Positions 25,884 through 34,149 of a DNA stretch of 64,000 nucleotides are shown here, in pieces (position 1 is the first letter of the stretch; each line of letters starts with the position of its first letter). The notes beneath the pieces were generated by a model, which saw only the letters and a program-made list of their open reading frames with translations, was not told the DNA's origin and ran no database searches. Made by a program: the position numbers and the translations under genes. Source of the DNA: Gehongia tenuis (GTDB lineage: Bacteria; Bacillota; Clostridia; Christensenellales; NSJ-53). The stretch lies in assembly GCF_014384795.1 (NCBI RefSeq), contig NZ_JACRSR010000001.1, forward strand, positions 806,001 to 870,000, read 5' to 3'.

Positions 25884-26824
25884 GACCGCGGAAAATTCGG
25901 GGCAGTATCTGCATGGTGCTGGCCGCTATACTGCTTTTGGGTGCGGCCGTGGCAGCGGTGACTTTGATGGATCATCTGCTGCCCACCCATAAGAATGAGA
26001 TCGTTGAGTTTGACGATGTCTCCTTGGCCGAGAAACTGGCCGTGCAGGGCACGGAGGAGGGGCCCTCCCTATACCCGTGGAACTACTATAAACCGAGTAC
26101 GGGACAGGAAGCGACGGAGGAGGATCTTGCAAAGATCGAGGGCAAGGGCATCGATTATTTTATCCGTTTCATGGCGCTGGTTTGTGGCACGGACGCGAGC
26201 CAGTCCATGGAGCAAGCGATGGTCAATGGGATGGCCAATGGAATGGCCAATGGACAGGACTTTGATGGAAGCTATTATTATAAGCTGGTGGATGTGTGCA
26301 GCCTTGAGGGCAAATTCATCCGCTGCAGCGGCAATAACGGTGATTTCATCTTTATGAAAAATGGTCTGGTCTCCCTCGGTGAAAATACGGAGCTTTACAA
26401 CGATTCGTTAAAAATGCGGGTGGATTGCGCTCTCGACGCCGAATTCAACGTGGTGTATCTCCGCTGCAGGCCGGAACCCATGAATTTTGTGGCGCTGACC
26501 CAGGAGGAGCGGGACAACCAGTATAACGCGCTGCTGGAATACATGTACAATTACGAAAATCAAGATATGCCTGTCAATCCGCTTAGGGCTTACCTGGTAT
26601 CCCTCCAGCTTTTGGACGTCGGGTCCGATGACCTGCTGGAGGCCGCCTATCTGGCAGAAGCCATCTTCTACGACCCGGAGGGGGACGCGGCGCGCCTGGT
26701 TGACTTCAATCCACGAACCTCCGATATTTTGATGACACTGGATCTTAAAAACGGTGCGTCCTTTACACTGATCTATGAGGAGCATCTGAACAACATCAGC
26801 GGTTTTAGCTTGGAGATGCCATAG
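25880..26824 (+). CDS. Membrane-anchored extracytoplasmic protein of unknown function
   Basis: Not recognised. A 314-residue protein starting with GTG 25880 that overlaps the kinase stop (GTGA), so translation is coupled. One N-terminal membrane anchor (about residues 10-32, ICMVLAAILLLGAAVAAVTL), the rest soluble and acidic, with YYYKLVDVCSLEGKFIRC and YLRCRPEPMNF segments and a short repeat MVNGMANGMANGQ near residue 114. Position at the end of a two-component operon suggests an accessory sensor or output protein acting outside the membrane, an inference only. Confidence 0.7.
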   Translation: MRPRKIRGSICMVLAAILLLGAAVAAVTLMDHLLPTHKNEIVEFDDVSLAEKLAVQGTEEGPSLYPWNYYKPSTGQEATEEDLAKIEGKGIDYFIRFMALVCGTDASQSMEQAMVNGMANGMANGQDFDGSYYYKLVDVCSLEGKFIRCSGNNGDFIFMKNGLVSLGENTELYNDSLKMRVDCALDAEFNVVYLRCRPEPMNFVALTQEERDNQYNALLEYMYNYENQDMPVNPLRAYLVSLQLLDVGSDDLLEAAYLAEAIFYDPEGDAARLVDFNPRTSDILMTLDLKNGASFTLIYEEHLNNISGFSLEMP

Positions 26825-26913
26825 GTTTTACATTTTCATTGCATTTTTGTGCGGACTTGCTGCATGCCTCTTTGACATACTGGAGTTATCCAAAAGAAAA
26901 AGAGGTATGACGT

Positions 26914-28038
26914 GTGAGCGAAGCCTATAAAATGCAGGTTGCGACAGCGGAGGAGGCCCATGGCGCTGAAGTGATGGTAAACGTATTGGCCATTCAGCAC
27001 AACGTGAAAGTTTTTAAAAATATGGGCACGAAACTGATGGCGGTGATCAAAAACAATGGTTATGGCATGGGTCTGGTGGAATATGCGAGAATCCTGCTGA
27101 GGGCGGGCGCCGATGCCCTGGCAGTGGGCAGCTATGCGGAGGCTATGAAATTAAGAAGCCAGGGCGTGGATGGGGAACTGCTGCTTTTGACGCCCATTCT
27201 GTCGGTGGCCCATCTCAAAAAGCTGATGGAGCGGAGAGTGACCCTGGTCCTCGGCGGCGTCAGGCAGATGGAATGCGTGCTGGAAGCTGCGGCTCTCTGT
27301 CACCAAAGACCCAGGGTGCACGTTGCGCTGGATACGGGCCTTGGCCGTTACGGATTCTCACCGGTCGAGCTCCCCCGGTTCATTTCAAGGGCTGCGGAAT
27401 TCGATATCGAAGGGACCTACACCCACTTTGCCGCACCTTATCAGGACGAGGCTCTGACCCGTAAGCAGTTCAAGCTCTTTAAACAATGTGTGAATGTTTT
27501 GAAAAATAAGGGCGTCCCCACCGGGCGTCTGCATTGTTGCGCCTCCGGGGCTGCGCTTCGCTTTCCGGAGATGCGTATGGACATGATACGCATTGGTTCG
27601 GGGCTGGTGGGCGGCGTCCCGGAATTCTACAGATATGGCCTCAAGAAAGCCTGGAAGCTGAAGGCGCCTGTGCTTCGTATACGCTGGGTGAAGGCGGGGG
27701 AGCGGCCGGGCTACGGTGCGAGGACCCTGCTCAAACGCCGCACCCGGGTGGCGGTTATCGCGGCGGGTTATGCCGACGGCATCTTCATGGAAAGAGCGGA
27801 TCAGCATATCTTCCGCCTTGCGCCCTTGTCGTGGATGCGATACACCGTTAAAACACTTTTGAACGGACTCACGGTTTGGATCAACGATGAACCGGCCAAG
27901 GTGATTGGCAGCGTGGGTGCGAACTACTTCATGGTGGAGGCGGACAAACTTGAGATCGACGAGGGGGACATGGTGGAACTGAAGAGCAATCCCATCCTGC
28001 TTTCCCAGCATTTAAAGCGGGACTACCGTTTCTATTAG
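26914..28038 (+). CDS. Divergent alanine-racemase-family PLP protein
   Basis: A 374-residue type III PLP protein. Seen: PLP lysine motif AVIKNNGYGMG, VALDTGLGRYG, IEGTYTHFA, MIRIGSG, GYGARTLL (candidate catalytic tyrosine) and AAGYADG. Unlike normal alanine racemases, the position of the carbamylated lysine before DTG is alanine, and the RVxMD motif of the C-terminal domain reads SVGANY. It may be a racemase with other specificity or an inactive paralogue; a normal alr elsewhere would be expected. Start is GTG 26914 behind AAAGAGG. Confidence 0.75.
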   Translation: MSEAYKMQVATAEEAHGAEVMVNVLAIQHNVKVFKNMGTKLMAVIKNNGYGMGLVEYARILLRAGADALAVGSYAEAMKLRSQGVDGELLLLTPILSVAHLKKLMERRVTLVLGGVRQMECVLEAAALCHQRPRVHVALDTGLGRYGFSPVELPRFISRAAEFDIEGTYTHFAAPYQDEALTRKQFKLFKQCVNVLKNKGVPTGRLHCCASGAALRFPEMRMDMIRIGSGLVGGVPEFYRYGLKKAWKLKAPVLRIRWVKAGERPGYGARTLLKRRTRVAVIAAGYADGIFMERADQHIFRLAPLSWMRYTVKTLLNGLTVWINDEPAKVIGSVGANYFMVEADKLEIDEGDMVELKSNPILLSQHLKRDYRFY

Positions 28039-28152
28039 GAGCGGGACCAGTATTTGCCGTAAACTTTTTTCTGGGTCTTGGGCATACTAGCAAGCGCAAG
28101 ATCGAATACTCCTTGCATACAATGGAGTAAATAGAAAAGGGGTGCGGCGAGG

Positions 28153-28953
28153 ATGGAGTACAGGATCGGGGTGCGGGAGGATACCTTTGATTTGCAGGGC
28201 ATTTTGGCGGATCGTGCGGACGATTATAAGCTGAATGCATGCTTTGAAATGGACGACGACGGCTGCCTCCTGCACGTGCCCGAAGAAAAGCGGCGGGAAG
28301 TAAGCGTGCTGTTGGCGGACGTGATCATGAACGGTCTGCCGCAGAATATGGTGTCCAAACTGATCGAAAAATATTGCTCATCCTTCAATGCCTATGACCG
28401 TTGGCGCATCGAACACATGGTGCTGGACAGCTGGCAGGACATGAAGGAAAACCATGGAGCCGGCTTCGCCCGGTGGAGCCTTCGCGTAACCGACGAGGTG
28501 GAGGACTATCTTTTGACCTCGAAGGAAATGATGCTGGACGGCTTTGTCCGTTTCCGGCTGAAGGACTGGGTGCGCTACTGGGAACAGAAAGTCAAAAGAG
28601 CAGCGGAGGAGCTGCTCATCGAACGGGAATATATGCAGTTTATCCGGCTGCTGCGTATCTTCGTGGACACGCAGGAGCCCAAGATTGACCGGGTCAACAT
28701 CACCCTGGACGCTAACGGCCAGTACCTCCTGACCGATGGCCAGGGCGAACCCATCGAGGACGAGACCCTTTTTGAGATGGAGGATGAACTTTCAAGGATG
28801 CAGCTTGGCAAGGCCGATATCCTTCTCAGCTCCCTCATCACCATTTCGCCCGGCAAGGTCCATATGGACGCTCACGTGGCCCGGGATGCCGAGGTCATGG
28901 AAACCATCCGACAGGTCTTTCAGGCGCGTCTTGTCATCGATCAGGAGCCCTGA
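28153..28953 (+). CDS. ytxC: YtxC-like sporulation-associated protein
   Basis: A 266-residue soluble, charged protein with the YtxC-family pattern: FVRFRLKDW, then LIEREYMQFIRLLRIFVDTQEPKIDRVNI, then ITISPGKVHMDAH near the C-terminus. YtxC is restricted to spore-forming Bacillota; its biochemical role is unknown. ATG 28153 follows a purine-rich stretch (AAAAGGGG). It converges with the TSCPD gene, sharing 13 bases of 3' end, and no terminator separates them. Confidence 0.78.
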   Translation: MEYRIGVREDTFDLQGILADRADDYKLNACFEMDDDGCLLHVPEEKRREVSVLLADVIMNGLPQNMVSKLIEKYCSSFNAYDRWRIEHMVLDSWQDMKENHGAGFARWSLRVTDEVEDYLLTSKEMMLDGFVRFRLKDWVRYWEQKVKRAAEELLIEREYMQFIRLLRIFVDTQEPKIDRVNITLDANGQYLLTDGQGEPIEDETLFEMEDELSRMQLGKADILLSSLITISPGKVHMDAHVARDAEVMETIRQVFQARLVIDQEP

Positions 28954-29195
28954 GCACTCTTGTATTCTTTGAGGGCGCGGGCCAGCTGGTCGGGGCAGGA
29001 TGTGCCCTTGCCGCGGCAGTCCACGCCCTCGCATTTTGCGATCACATCATCGATTCTCATACCTTCCACCAAACGGCTGATCCCCTGAAGGTTGCCGTCA
29101 CAGCCATTTTTAAACTTCACTTTTTGAATGCGGTCCCCATCGATATCAAGCTCAATCCGAGTGGAACAGGTTCCCCGGGTTTTGTATTCAAACAT
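28941..29195 (-). CDS. TSCPD-domain protein (TIGR03905 type)
   Basis: An 84-residue protein starting MFEYKTRGTCSTRIELD, with conserved cysteines in RGTCST, KNGCDGNLQG, KCEGVDCRGKG and the signature TSCPDQLARAL. The same TSCPD module occurs at the C-terminus of some B12-dependent ribonucleotide reductases, where its cysteines have a redox or metal role; the free-standing form has no established function. Start at 29195 follows GGAGGTGGCAAGC; a GTG nine bases upstream lies in that site. Overlaps ytxC tail-to-tail. Confidence 0.8.
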   Translation of the reverse strand: MFEYKTRGTCSTRIELDIDGDRIQKVKFKNGCDGNLQGISRLVEGMRIDDVIAKCEGVDCRGKGTSCPDQLARALKEYKSAQGS

Positions 29196-29307
29196 GCTTG
29201 CCACCTCCAGCTCCTATTATAACCGCGGCCCAAGGCCTGTCAAGGCGGACCAAAACCCTTCAAAGCTCATAGTATGACATTAACGGGGTTCAATGGAGGG
29301 TGAATGG

Positions 29308-30216
29308 ATGAAGAGGTTATGGGTTGCAAACATGGGGGAGGATACTCTGTGGCGGATTGATCCGGAAAGCCAAAAGACCAAGCGGATTGATATTGCCGCC
29401 ATCAACCGGGGCCTGGGACGAAGCGTTCCTGCGGTGGGACCCTGCCATCTGGCGACGGATGGGGAGAGTCTTTTTTGCGTGAATGCCTTTGATGAGAGCG
29501 TTACGGCTTTAAGCGCCGAGGAGGGCGAGATCCTGGGCGCCAAAAGCGTGGCCGCCCATCCCGTCCATGTGACCCTGTCGCCCTGCGGCACCTATCTTGT
29601 GGTGTGCTGCGGCGATGCAAACTGTCTGTATATTCTGGATAAGGCCACCTTGAAACCCATGTTCAGCGTTCCGGTGGGCTTATATCCCTGCTGCGCTTTG
29701 TTCACACCCGATGGTTCCATGCTGGTGGTGGCCAACGCCGATTCCCGGGATGTGATGCTGCTGGACGGCGAGGATCTCCATCTTTTGGGCATCTTTCAGG
29801 TGGATGGCGCGCCCCAGTGCATGGCCTTCTATCAAAAACGGGGAGAAATCCTGGTCTCGGTCACCGGAGTGGATTACGAGGGCAGCGGCTGGATGGACTT
29901 TATCAGCCTGGGCGAAGGCAGGAAGATCGCCCGTATGCCCATGGGCGTTGCGCCGGGCGGCATAGGCGTCCTTCAAAACGAAGCCTGGGTGGCCAATACC
30001 GGCAGCGGGCGGTTGAGCGTGCTCAGTCTTGAAGAGCCCGCCGTGGTGGACTTGGTGCCGGCGGGTTCCATGCCCTGGCATGTCTGGGCGGAGGGGGATA
30101 CGGTCTTTGTCACCGATCTGGAGGATGAGACGGTGACCGCCTTTTCCGCCGAAACACGGCAGCCTCTCTTTTCCCTGCCAACCGGTAAGGAGCCCAGCGA
30201 TCTTCTCCTGTTATAA
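29308..30216 (+). CDS. YncE-like beta-propeller protein
   Basis: A 302-residue protein built of repeated beta-propeller blades, each with patterns such as LWVANMGEDTLWRID, LFCVNAFDESVTAL, YLVVCCGDANCLYILD, MLVVANADSRDVMLLD, AWVANTGSGRLSVL and VFVTDLEDETVTAF. No signal peptide or membrane segment, so it appears cytoplasmic, unlike many YncE proteins. Ligand or partner unknown. Start 29308 follows GGAGGGTGAATGG; an ATG 15 bases upstream includes that site. Confidence 0.75.
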   Translation: MKRLWVANMGEDTLWRIDPESQKTKRIDIAAINRGLGRSVPAVGPCHLATDGESLFCVNAFDESVTALSAEEGEILGAKSVAAHPVHVTLSPCGTYLVVCCGDANCLYILDKATLKPMFSVPVGLYPCCALFTPDGSMLVVANADSRDVMLLDGEDLHLLGIFQVDGAPQCMAFYQKRGEILVSVTGVDYEGSGWMDFISLGEGRKIARMPMGVAPGGIGVLQNEAWVANTGSGRLSVLSLEEPAVVDLVPAGSMPWHVWAEGDTVFVTDLEDETVTAFSAETRQPLFSLPTGKEPSDLLLL

Positions 30217-30240
30217 AAAGCGGTGTGCTGGGCACACCGC
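30215..30240 (-). terminator. Terminator after the XRE gene
   Basis: Nine-base perfect stem (GCGGTGTGC and GCACACCGC, three-base loop). The T run is on the minus strand only (five T after the stem), so it mainly ends the XRE transcript. Confidence 0.7.
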
Positions 30241-30241
30241 A

Positions 30242-30568
30242 TCATCCGTATTTTTGTATGGCCAGCGCAATTTCCAGCAGCACCTTCCGCTGCTGTTCAT
30301 TCATACCGGCATAGATTTGGCCGATTTCATCCTTTAAATAGGAGCTCTGTTGGGGCGTGATCCCCGAAACCAAAGCGGTAATATCGCACTCGAGCCATCG
30401 AGCAATTTCGGAAAGGGTGTCCAGATTGATCTTGGTTACGCCCCGTTCGATCTGACTGATGTATCCTACGGACACGGATAGATATTCCGCTAGATTCTCC
30501 TGCGTTCTTTTGCTTTTTTTGCGCATTCCTTGAATGCGTCTGCCGATTGCAGCATAATCGATACTCAT
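30242..30568 (-). CDS. XRE-family (Cro/CI-like) transcriptional regulator
   Basis: A 108-residue regulator. The helix-turn-helix covers about residues 8-62 (IGRRIQGMRKKSKRTQENLAEY, VSVGYISQIERGVTKINLDT, LSEIARWL). The C-terminal 40 residues are helical and charged, perhaps for dimerisation. Divergent from the small gene at 30713; the AT-rich 144-base gap between them holds repeated CTAGTA elements (30578 and 30588) and AGCTATAGCT that could be its operator. Confidence 0.88.
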   Translation of the reverse strand: MSIDYAAIGRRIQGMRKKSKRTQENLAEYLSVSVGYISQIERGVTKINLDTLSEIARWLECDITALVSGITPQQSSYLKDEIGQIYAGMNEQQRKVLLEIALAIQKYG

Positions 30569-30589
30569 TTTATCACCTAGTAATAGTCT

Positions 30590-30605
30590 AGTAGCTATAG
30601 CTTTA
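30590..30605. promoter_or_regulatory. Possible third, degenerate DtxR-type site
   Basis: AGTAGCTATAGCTTTA contains the self-complementary AGCTATAGCT and matches about 11 of 16 positions of the palindromes at 31016 and 31072. Close to the XRE start. Confidence 0.3.
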
Positions 30606-30645
30606 TTTATACAGAAATAAATGACTTAATAAAAAGTTATTACTG

Positions 30646-30674
30646 TTGACTGTTGTCACAATTTGTACTACAAT
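30646..30674 (+). promoter_or_regulatory. Sigma-A promoter of the small gene at 30713
   Basis: TTGACT (30646-30651), 17-base spacer, TACAAT (30669-30674). Confidence 0.7.
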
Positions 30675-30712
30675 GTCTTTATGTAAATATTTGTGAAAGG
30701 GTGGAGCGGTTC

Positions 30713-30970
30713 GTGAAATATGCGGTGGATTTGGTTGAAGCCATAGCTATGCTGCTGAACTGCGATTATTTATCCGATCTGCATTATAAAACAGCGACGC
30801 CGGATCAGGTTGCAAAACTCTGGATGGATGTGGGGGATTATTCCTTAAAACAATACTGTGAAGTTGGCAAGTACCTTTTAAACCATCCCTGTGCGTTTAC
30901 AAATGTCCAGGAGGCTAGGACGATCATCGGTCAGGAACTGCTGCGGGTCAAAAAGGGAAGAAAATTTTAA
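30713..30970 (+). CDS. Small hypothetical protein (85 residues)
   Basis: Not recognised. GTG 30713 follows a weak GTGGAG site and gives an 85-residue soluble protein (KYAVDLVEAIAMLLNCDYL start, basic KKGRKF end) with mixed helix content. A strong promoter upstream supports expression. It is flanked by an XRE regulator (divergent) and an iron-type regulator (downstream). A longer reading from 30653 would begin inside the promoter and is rejected. Confidence 0.55.
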   Translation: MKYAVDLVEAIAMLLNCDYLSDLHYKTATPDQVAKLWMDVGDYSLKQYCEVGKYLLNHPCAFTNVQEARTIIGQELLRVKKGRKF

Positions 30971-31015
30971 ATTATTCTTGATTTGATGAGATATCTATAG
31001 TAAACTGAAGTGGGT

Positions 31016-31031
31016 GTTAGCAATAGCTAAC
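31016..31031. promoter_or_regulatory. DtxR-type palindromic operator, copy 1
   Basis: GTTAGCAATAGCTAAC, GTTAGC and GCTAAC arms; same 16-base pattern as copy 2, 56 bases downstream. Confidence 0.6.
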
Positions 31032-31038
31032 TCGGGAG

Positions 31039-31060
31039 CGCGGAAAGGGCCGCGTTTTTT
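31039..31060 (+). terminator. Intrinsic terminator between the two DtxR-type palindromes
   Basis: CGCGG and CCGCG arms, AAAGGG loop, six T bases. Ends the small gene at 30713 or attenuates a transcript entering the DtxR gene. Confidence 0.7.
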
Positions 31061-31071
31061 ATAAACCTCAG

Positions 31072-31087
31072 GTTAGCTATAACTAAC
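31072..31087. promoter_or_regulatory. DtxR-type palindromic operator, copy 2
   Basis: GTTAGCTATAACTAAC, palindromic apart from one base pair, 36 bases before the DtxR-family gene start; resembles known DtxR/IdeR half sites (GGTTAG). Confidence 0.65.
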
Positions 31088-31123
31088 TAAAAACGCTTGC
31101 CGCGATGAAGGAGGCGCACATGG

Positions 31124-31546
31124 ATGAAAGTTATGGAGTCGGGGGAAGATTATTTGGAGATGATTTTGATGCTGCAAGGTCGGCAGGGAACGGTCCGATC
31201 CATTGATATCGCCTCCGAAATGCGGGTGTCCAGAGCGAGCGTCAGTGTGGCGATGAAGAACCTCAGGAAGGGCGGATATATTGACATGGGGGAGAACCAT
31301 GAGATCTTTTTGACGCCGGAGGGCCGAAAACTTGCTGAAACCATGTACGAAAGGCATCTTCTATTCTCAAACGTACTGTCCGGGCTGGGCGTGGAGCGGG
31401 AAACAGCTTTGCATGACGCCTGCCGTATGGAGCACATCATCAGTGCCGAAAGCTTCGAGGCGCTTAAAAAATACTTTGAGAAAAACGGCATCGAATCCAG
31501 GGCCAATTTGAGGAGGGACGTTGTTGCTGGAGAAGTACCTGATTGA
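31124..31546 (+). CDS. DtxR/MntR-family iron-type transcriptional regulator
   Basis: A 140-residue short-form regulator without the SH3 domain. N-terminal metal site residues are in GEDYLEMI; the winged helix is SIDIASEMRVSRASVSVAMKNL; the dimerisation domain has ERHLLF and DACRMEHIIS. The last motif has cysteine where MntR has glutamate and matches DtxR (CRWEH), pointing to Fe(II) rather than Mn(II). Start 31124 follows AGGAGG by 9 bases. Two palindromes upstream are likely its own operators. Overlaps the DUF3793 gene. Confidence 0.88.
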   Translation: MKVMESGEDYLEMILMLQGRQGTVRSIDIASEMRVSRASVSVAMKNLRKGGYIDMGENHEIFLTPEGRKLAETMYERHLLFSNVLSGLGVERETALHDACRMEHIISAESFEALKKYFEKNGIESRANLRRDVVAGEVPD

Positions 31547-32075
31547 GAATTGTGCACCCACTCTGGCCTCCCTGAAGACCGCCAATCTATTTTGCACCCC
31601 GCTGGGGGCTTTGGGTGAGGTGGAACATCATGTGGCTGTTTGGAACCGCAAGCTCAGCAAAAAGGGATTATCCCTTCAGATTCTAAGAAAAAGAGGAAAC
31701 CGGGCGCTGATCTATGTGTATCGCAAAAACCGCCTGGAAGCGGACTTCATGAAGCCTGGTGTGGCAGATTTTCTGGCTCAATACGGTTATGACCGCTTGA
31801 ATACGGTGGATGCCCTTGACCGGCTCAGGAGCAGGCTGAAAAACTGCGAAGGATTTCCTCATGAGATCGGAATTTTTCTGGGTTACCCGTTGGGAGACGT
31901 TATCGGGTTTATTCAAAATGCGGGAAAGAACAGCAAATATACGGGATGCTGGAAGGTCTATTGCAACGAATACGAGGCGTTGAAACTGTTCGCCCGGTTT
32001 GAGAGGTGCCGCGAAATCTATGGGCGGCTCTGGCATGAGGGGAAAACGGTTTGGCAGCTCACCGTAACTGCTTAA
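31521..32075 (+). CDS. DUF3793 family protein
   Basis: A 184-residue protein matching DUF3793: CAPTLASLKTANLF near the N-terminus, GLSLQILRKRGNRALIYVYR, and FPHEIGIFLGYPLGDVIGFI with GCWKVYCNEYEALKLF in the second half. Function is unknown; the family is found mainly in anaerobic Bacillota, often near iron regulators and flavodoxins, as here. Start TTG 31521 (or 31524) follows AGGAGGG inside the end of the DtxR gene, so the two are translationally coupled. Confidence 0.82.
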   Translation: MLLEKYLIENCAPTLASLKTANLFCTPLGALGEVEHHVAVWNRKLSKKGLSLQILRKRGNRALIYVYRKNRLEADFMKPGVADFLAQYGYDRLNTVDALDRLRSRLKNCEGFPHEIGIFLGYPLGDVIGFIQNAGKNSKYTGCWKVYCNEYEALKLFARFERCREIYGRLWHEGKTVWQLTVTA

Positions 32076-32109
32076 CCTGTACAATATTTAATGAAGTGAG
32101 GTCGTTTAG

Positions 32110-32535
32110 ATGAGTAAAGTGGCAGTGGTTTATTGGAGTGGCACCGGCAACACCCGGACGATGGCCGATCAGGTTGCGGCGGGCGCGAAGGAGGGCGGCG
32201 CAGACGTGGTCCTGATCACCGCTTCGGAATTTGACGTGGACAGGATGGACGATTTTGATGGAGTGGCCTTTGGCTGTCCTTCCATGGGCAATGAAGAGCT
32301 GGAGGAGAATGAGTTTGCGCCCATGTTCGGTGCCTGCGAGGCTAAACTCTCGGGCAAGCGGATTGCACTTTTCGGTTCCTATGGCTGGGGTGACGGCGAA
32401 TGGATGCGCACCTGGGAAGCGACCTGTAAAGGGGATGGGGCCGTGCTGGTTTGTGACAGCGTGATCTGCAACGAGGCGCCGGACAGCGAAGGCGAAGCTG
32501 CCTGCGCCGCTCTTGGCAAAGCGTTGGCCAGCTGA
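32110..32535 (+). CDS. Flavodoxin
   Basis: A 141-residue short-chain flavodoxin. The FMN phosphate loop is SGTGNTRTM; the isoalloxazine loops are CPSMGNEELEE and SYGWGDGEWM. Carries low-potential electrons in place of ferredoxin, often induced on iron shortage; here it follows the DtxR regulator and DUF3793 gene by 34 bases, consistent with an iron-limitation operon. Confidence 0.93.
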   Translation: MSKVAVVYWSGTGNTRTMADQVAAGAKEGGADVVLITASEFDVDRMDDFDGVAFGCPSMGNEELEENEFAPMFGACEAKLSGKRIALFGSYGWGDGEWMRTWEATCKGDGAVLVCDSVICNEAPDSEGEAACAALGKALAS

Positions 32536-32579
32536 AAGTGAAGCGCACCGTGTTCATTCAGGTATCCCATTGCACCTAT

Positions 32580-32731
32580 GTGCGAAAAATTGCATTTGAA
32601 GGGATGAACTGCAGCAATTGTGCGCTCTTGTTCACACAAAGGAACCGGTTCCCAATGAGGAATTGAAACAAATTGTTCAGCGCGCCGGATATCGGGCCGG
32701 CGAAGTGGAGCCGGTAACAAAATCACAATAA
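32580..32731 (+). pseudogene. Decayed heavy-metal-associated (HMA, CopZ-like) domain
   Basis: From GTG 32580 the frame gives RKIAFEGMNCSNCALL, the start of an HMA domain with its GMxCxxC metal site. About 50 bases on, a different frame (from 32630) gives VPNEELKQIVQRAGYRAGEVE, the normal end of such a domain, with a stop at 32729. The middle strand-helix part (about 30 residues) is missing, so this is an internally deleted, frameshifted remnant. No good ribosome-binding site is seen. Confidence 0.6.
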
Positions 32732-32759
32732 AAAAGACCGGGATATTTCCCGGTCTTTT
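32732..32759. terminator. Bidirectional terminator before the argH 3' end
   Basis: GACCGGGA and TCCCGGTC arms, TATT loop, A run before and T run after; serves the flavodoxin side and argH. Confidence 0.85.
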
Positions 32760-32765
32760 CATGAT

Positions 32766-34145
<1,380 letters not shown>

Positions 34146-34149
34146 GATT

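Noticed and set aside
26210..26262. Short tandem repeat encoding NGMANGMANG in the anchored protein as a phase-variable tract
   Set aside because: Units are 15 bases (a multiple of three) and only two to three copies, so length change would not shift the frame; likely just a local duplication.
28095..28125. CATACAAT (28115 region) and CATACTA (28085 region) as sigma-E or sigma-F/G -10 boxes before ytxC
   Set aside because: The -10 strings fit, but no acceptable -35 element lies at the required spacing for either, so I do not call a sporulation promoter.
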